Source: Bacillota bacterium (GTDB taxonomy: Bacteria; Bacillota_A; Clostridia; Lachnospirales; WQUN01). From it: 13,899 bases of DNA. Position numbers and translations under genes: made by a program. Shown here piece by piece: positions 12,599 through 13,899 of this stretch. Under the pieces are notes generated by a model. The model did not search any database and was not told the origin of the DNA. It saw only the letters and a list, made by a program, of their open reading frames with translations. The stretch spans positions 1-13,899 of the forward strand of contig WQTQ01000174.1 of NCBI GenBank assembly GCA_009786175.1, written 5' to 3'. The first letter of the stretch is position 1. Each line of letters opens with the position of its first letter.

Positions 12599-13899
12599 AT
12601 GAAACTCGACAAACTTGTAGGCGACCGTTTTAAGGAACGCCCAACAGACTGCGTTATCGACAGTCACGCGTTAATGATTCGCGGCGGATATATGCGGCAG
12701 GTGGCAAACGGGATATTTTCCATGTACATGCCCCTTCGTAGGATTACGCAAAAAATTGAACAAATAATCCGTGAGGAAATGGATGCCATAGACGGTCAGG
12801 AAGTGCTGTTCCCTGTAGTTCTGCCCGCATCACTTTGGCAGGAGTCCGGCAGGTACGACCAGATAAATGACGAGCTTCTGCGCTTTACAGACCGTAACGA
12901 CACGCCTTTTGTGCTGGGCATGACCCACGAAGAGGCCTGTCTTCAACTGGTGCGGGAATATGGGCAAAGCTATGCGAAATATCCATTTATGGTGTACCAA
13001 ATACAGACAAAATTCCGTGACGAAGCCCGCTCCCGCGGCGGCCTTATTCGTGTGCGGGAATTTACAATGAAAGACGGCTACTCGTTCCATACATCCCAGG
13101 AAGACTTGGAAAAATACTACGACCGGTGCCACAAGGCCTACGAGCGTATTTATGCCCGGGTTGGTGTGCCGGAAGTAATTTCCGTAGCGTCCGACTCCGG
13201 CATGATGGGCGGTAAAATTGCTCACGAGTTTATGCTTTTAACGGAAGCTGGCGAAGATTCCCTTGTAATTTGCCCAAAATGTGACTATCGTGCCAACATG
13301 GAAGCTGCAGAAAATATTGTGAAGAATCAACCGGTAAGAACTTCTTACCAGTTGGAATTGGTTCATACACCAAGCCAGAAAACAATAGATGAAGTTGCAG
13401 AGTTTTTGGGTACAACCCGGGATAAATGCTGCAAAGCCGTTGTTTACCAGCGGAAAGCGGATAACAGCTACATTATTGTGTTTATGCGCGGCGATTTAGA
13501 CCTGCAGGAAACAAAGCTTTCCAGGTACATGGGCTGCGAAATTTATCCGGCCACAATCACCGAGGATTCCGGCCTTTGCGCTGGATACTTGGGGCCAATG
13601 GACCTTGATAAAAATGCAACCGTGCTTTTTGATGCGTCCTTAAAAGGCGCGGGCAGTCTGGTGTGCGGTGCCAACAAAGACGAGTACCACTACACGGGCT
13701 TTGACATTTCCAGGGATTTTGGCGAAGTGGAGTACCACGACTTTGCCAAGGTATTAGAGGGCGGAATCTGCCCAAAATGCGGTGAAGAAGGTATTGTAAT
13801 TTCCCGCGGGGTGGAAGTTGGCAACATTTTTCAGCTTGGCACAAAATATACGGAATCTATGAATATGCAGTACACAGACAGCGAAGGCAAAGAGCATTA
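12599..13899 (+). CDS. proS: Proline--tRNA ligase, bacterial type, partial at right edge
   Basis: The first 433 codons are present and the gene continues past the window; bacterial ProRS is usually about 570 residues. Motif 1 lies in the N-terminal third, THEEA is at 109-113, and motif 2 is around TKFRDEARSRGGLIRVREF (137-155). The inserted editing domain, which clears Ala-tRNA(Pro), spans about 225-385 and keeps the lysine in KAVVY (K279). Cysteine pairs CPKC at 225-228 and 391-394 flank this insertion and could bind zinc. Motif 3 is beyond the edge. Before the ATG at 12599 lies TGGAGGA. It follows lysS by 31 bases with no terminator, so mntP, lysS and proS form one operon. Confidence 0.97.
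   Translation, partial: MKLDKLVGDRFKERPTDCVIDSHALMIRGGYMRQVANGIFSMYMPLRRITQKIEQIIREEMDAIDGQEVLFPVVLPASLWQESGRYDQINDELLRFTDRNDTPFVLGMTHEEACLQLVREYGQSYAKYPFMVYQIQTKFRDEARSRGGLIRVREFTMKDGYSFHTSQEDLEKYYDRCHKAYERIYARVGVPEVISVASDSGMMGGKIAHEFMLLTEAGEDSLVICPKCDYRANMEAAENIVKNQPVRTSYQLELVHTPSQKTIDEVAEFLGTTRDKCCKAVVYQRKADNSYIIVFMRGDLDLQETKLSRYMGCEIYPATITEDSGLCAGYLGPMDLDKNATVLFDASLKGAGSLVCGANKDEYHYTGFDISRDFGEVEYHDFAKVLEGGICPKCGEEGIVISRGVEVGNIFQLGTKYTESMNMQYTDSEGKEH

Noticed and set aside
12830..13844. Several minus-strand frames over proS
   Set aside because: All are antisense to an unbroken ProRS frame with intact motifs.
1..13899. CRISPR array, tRNA or rRNA genes, intact insertion sequence
   Set aside because: No regularly spaced repeats, no tRNA-like cloverleaf, no rRNA-like sequence and no transposase frame were found on reading both strands.

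Overview
The window looks like chromosome of a low-to-moderate GC Bacillota species, most likely an uncultured Clostridia member. The grounds are strong AGGAGG-type ribosome binding sites, TTGACA/TATAAT-type promoters, the rpmG-secE-nusG-rplK-rplA order, a monocistronic rpsU, an extended-sigma-factor family I know from Clostridia, and a DUF6323/DUF6179-like gene pair. No rRNA, tRNA, CRISPR array or intact transposon was seen.

Layout. Positions 1-2272 hold a probable terminator of a gene off the left edge, then two minus-strand genes: a creatininase-family hydrolase and a membrane-anchored VanY-type D,D-carboxypeptidase. Positions 2400-4223 hold plus-strand rpsU with promoter and terminator, a FabG-like short-chain reductase and purC. 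A palindromic repeat of about 100 bp fills the gap after purC. Positions 4348-5473 hold a minus-strand DUF6179-like gene behind a DUF6323-like gene that has lost its 5' part. Where that part should be lies an AT-rich, plus-strand Erm-type 23S rRNA methyltransferase gene (5581-6360). Positions 6436-7950 are the remains of one minus-strand sigma-factor gene, broken by a one-base frameshift and an internal deletion. Positions 8032-10326 hold the minus-strand operon rpmG-secE-nusG-rplK-rplA, closed by a very long hairpin terminator. A palindrome carrying two back-to-back -35 boxes separates it from plus-strand mntP-lysS-proS; proS runs off the right edge.

The most interesting item is the leader of the erm-like gene. 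A tiny reading frame (5455-5490) encodes MNPHMLIIRIR. It ends in an Arg-X-Arg motif of the kind that makes ribosomes stall in the presence of macrolides. Two bases after its stop codon begins the left arm of two alternative hairpins, both followed by T-runs. This is the architecture of drug-inducible transcription attenuation, and it implies a regulated resistance gene that arrived beside, and probably at the cost of, the DUF6323 gene.

The core genes cover translation (rpsU, rplA, rplK, rpmG, lysS, proS), transcription elongation (nusG), secretion (secE), purine synthesis (purC) and manganese export (mntP). The accessory part (about 4230-8170) is where repeats, acquired DNA and decaying genes gather.
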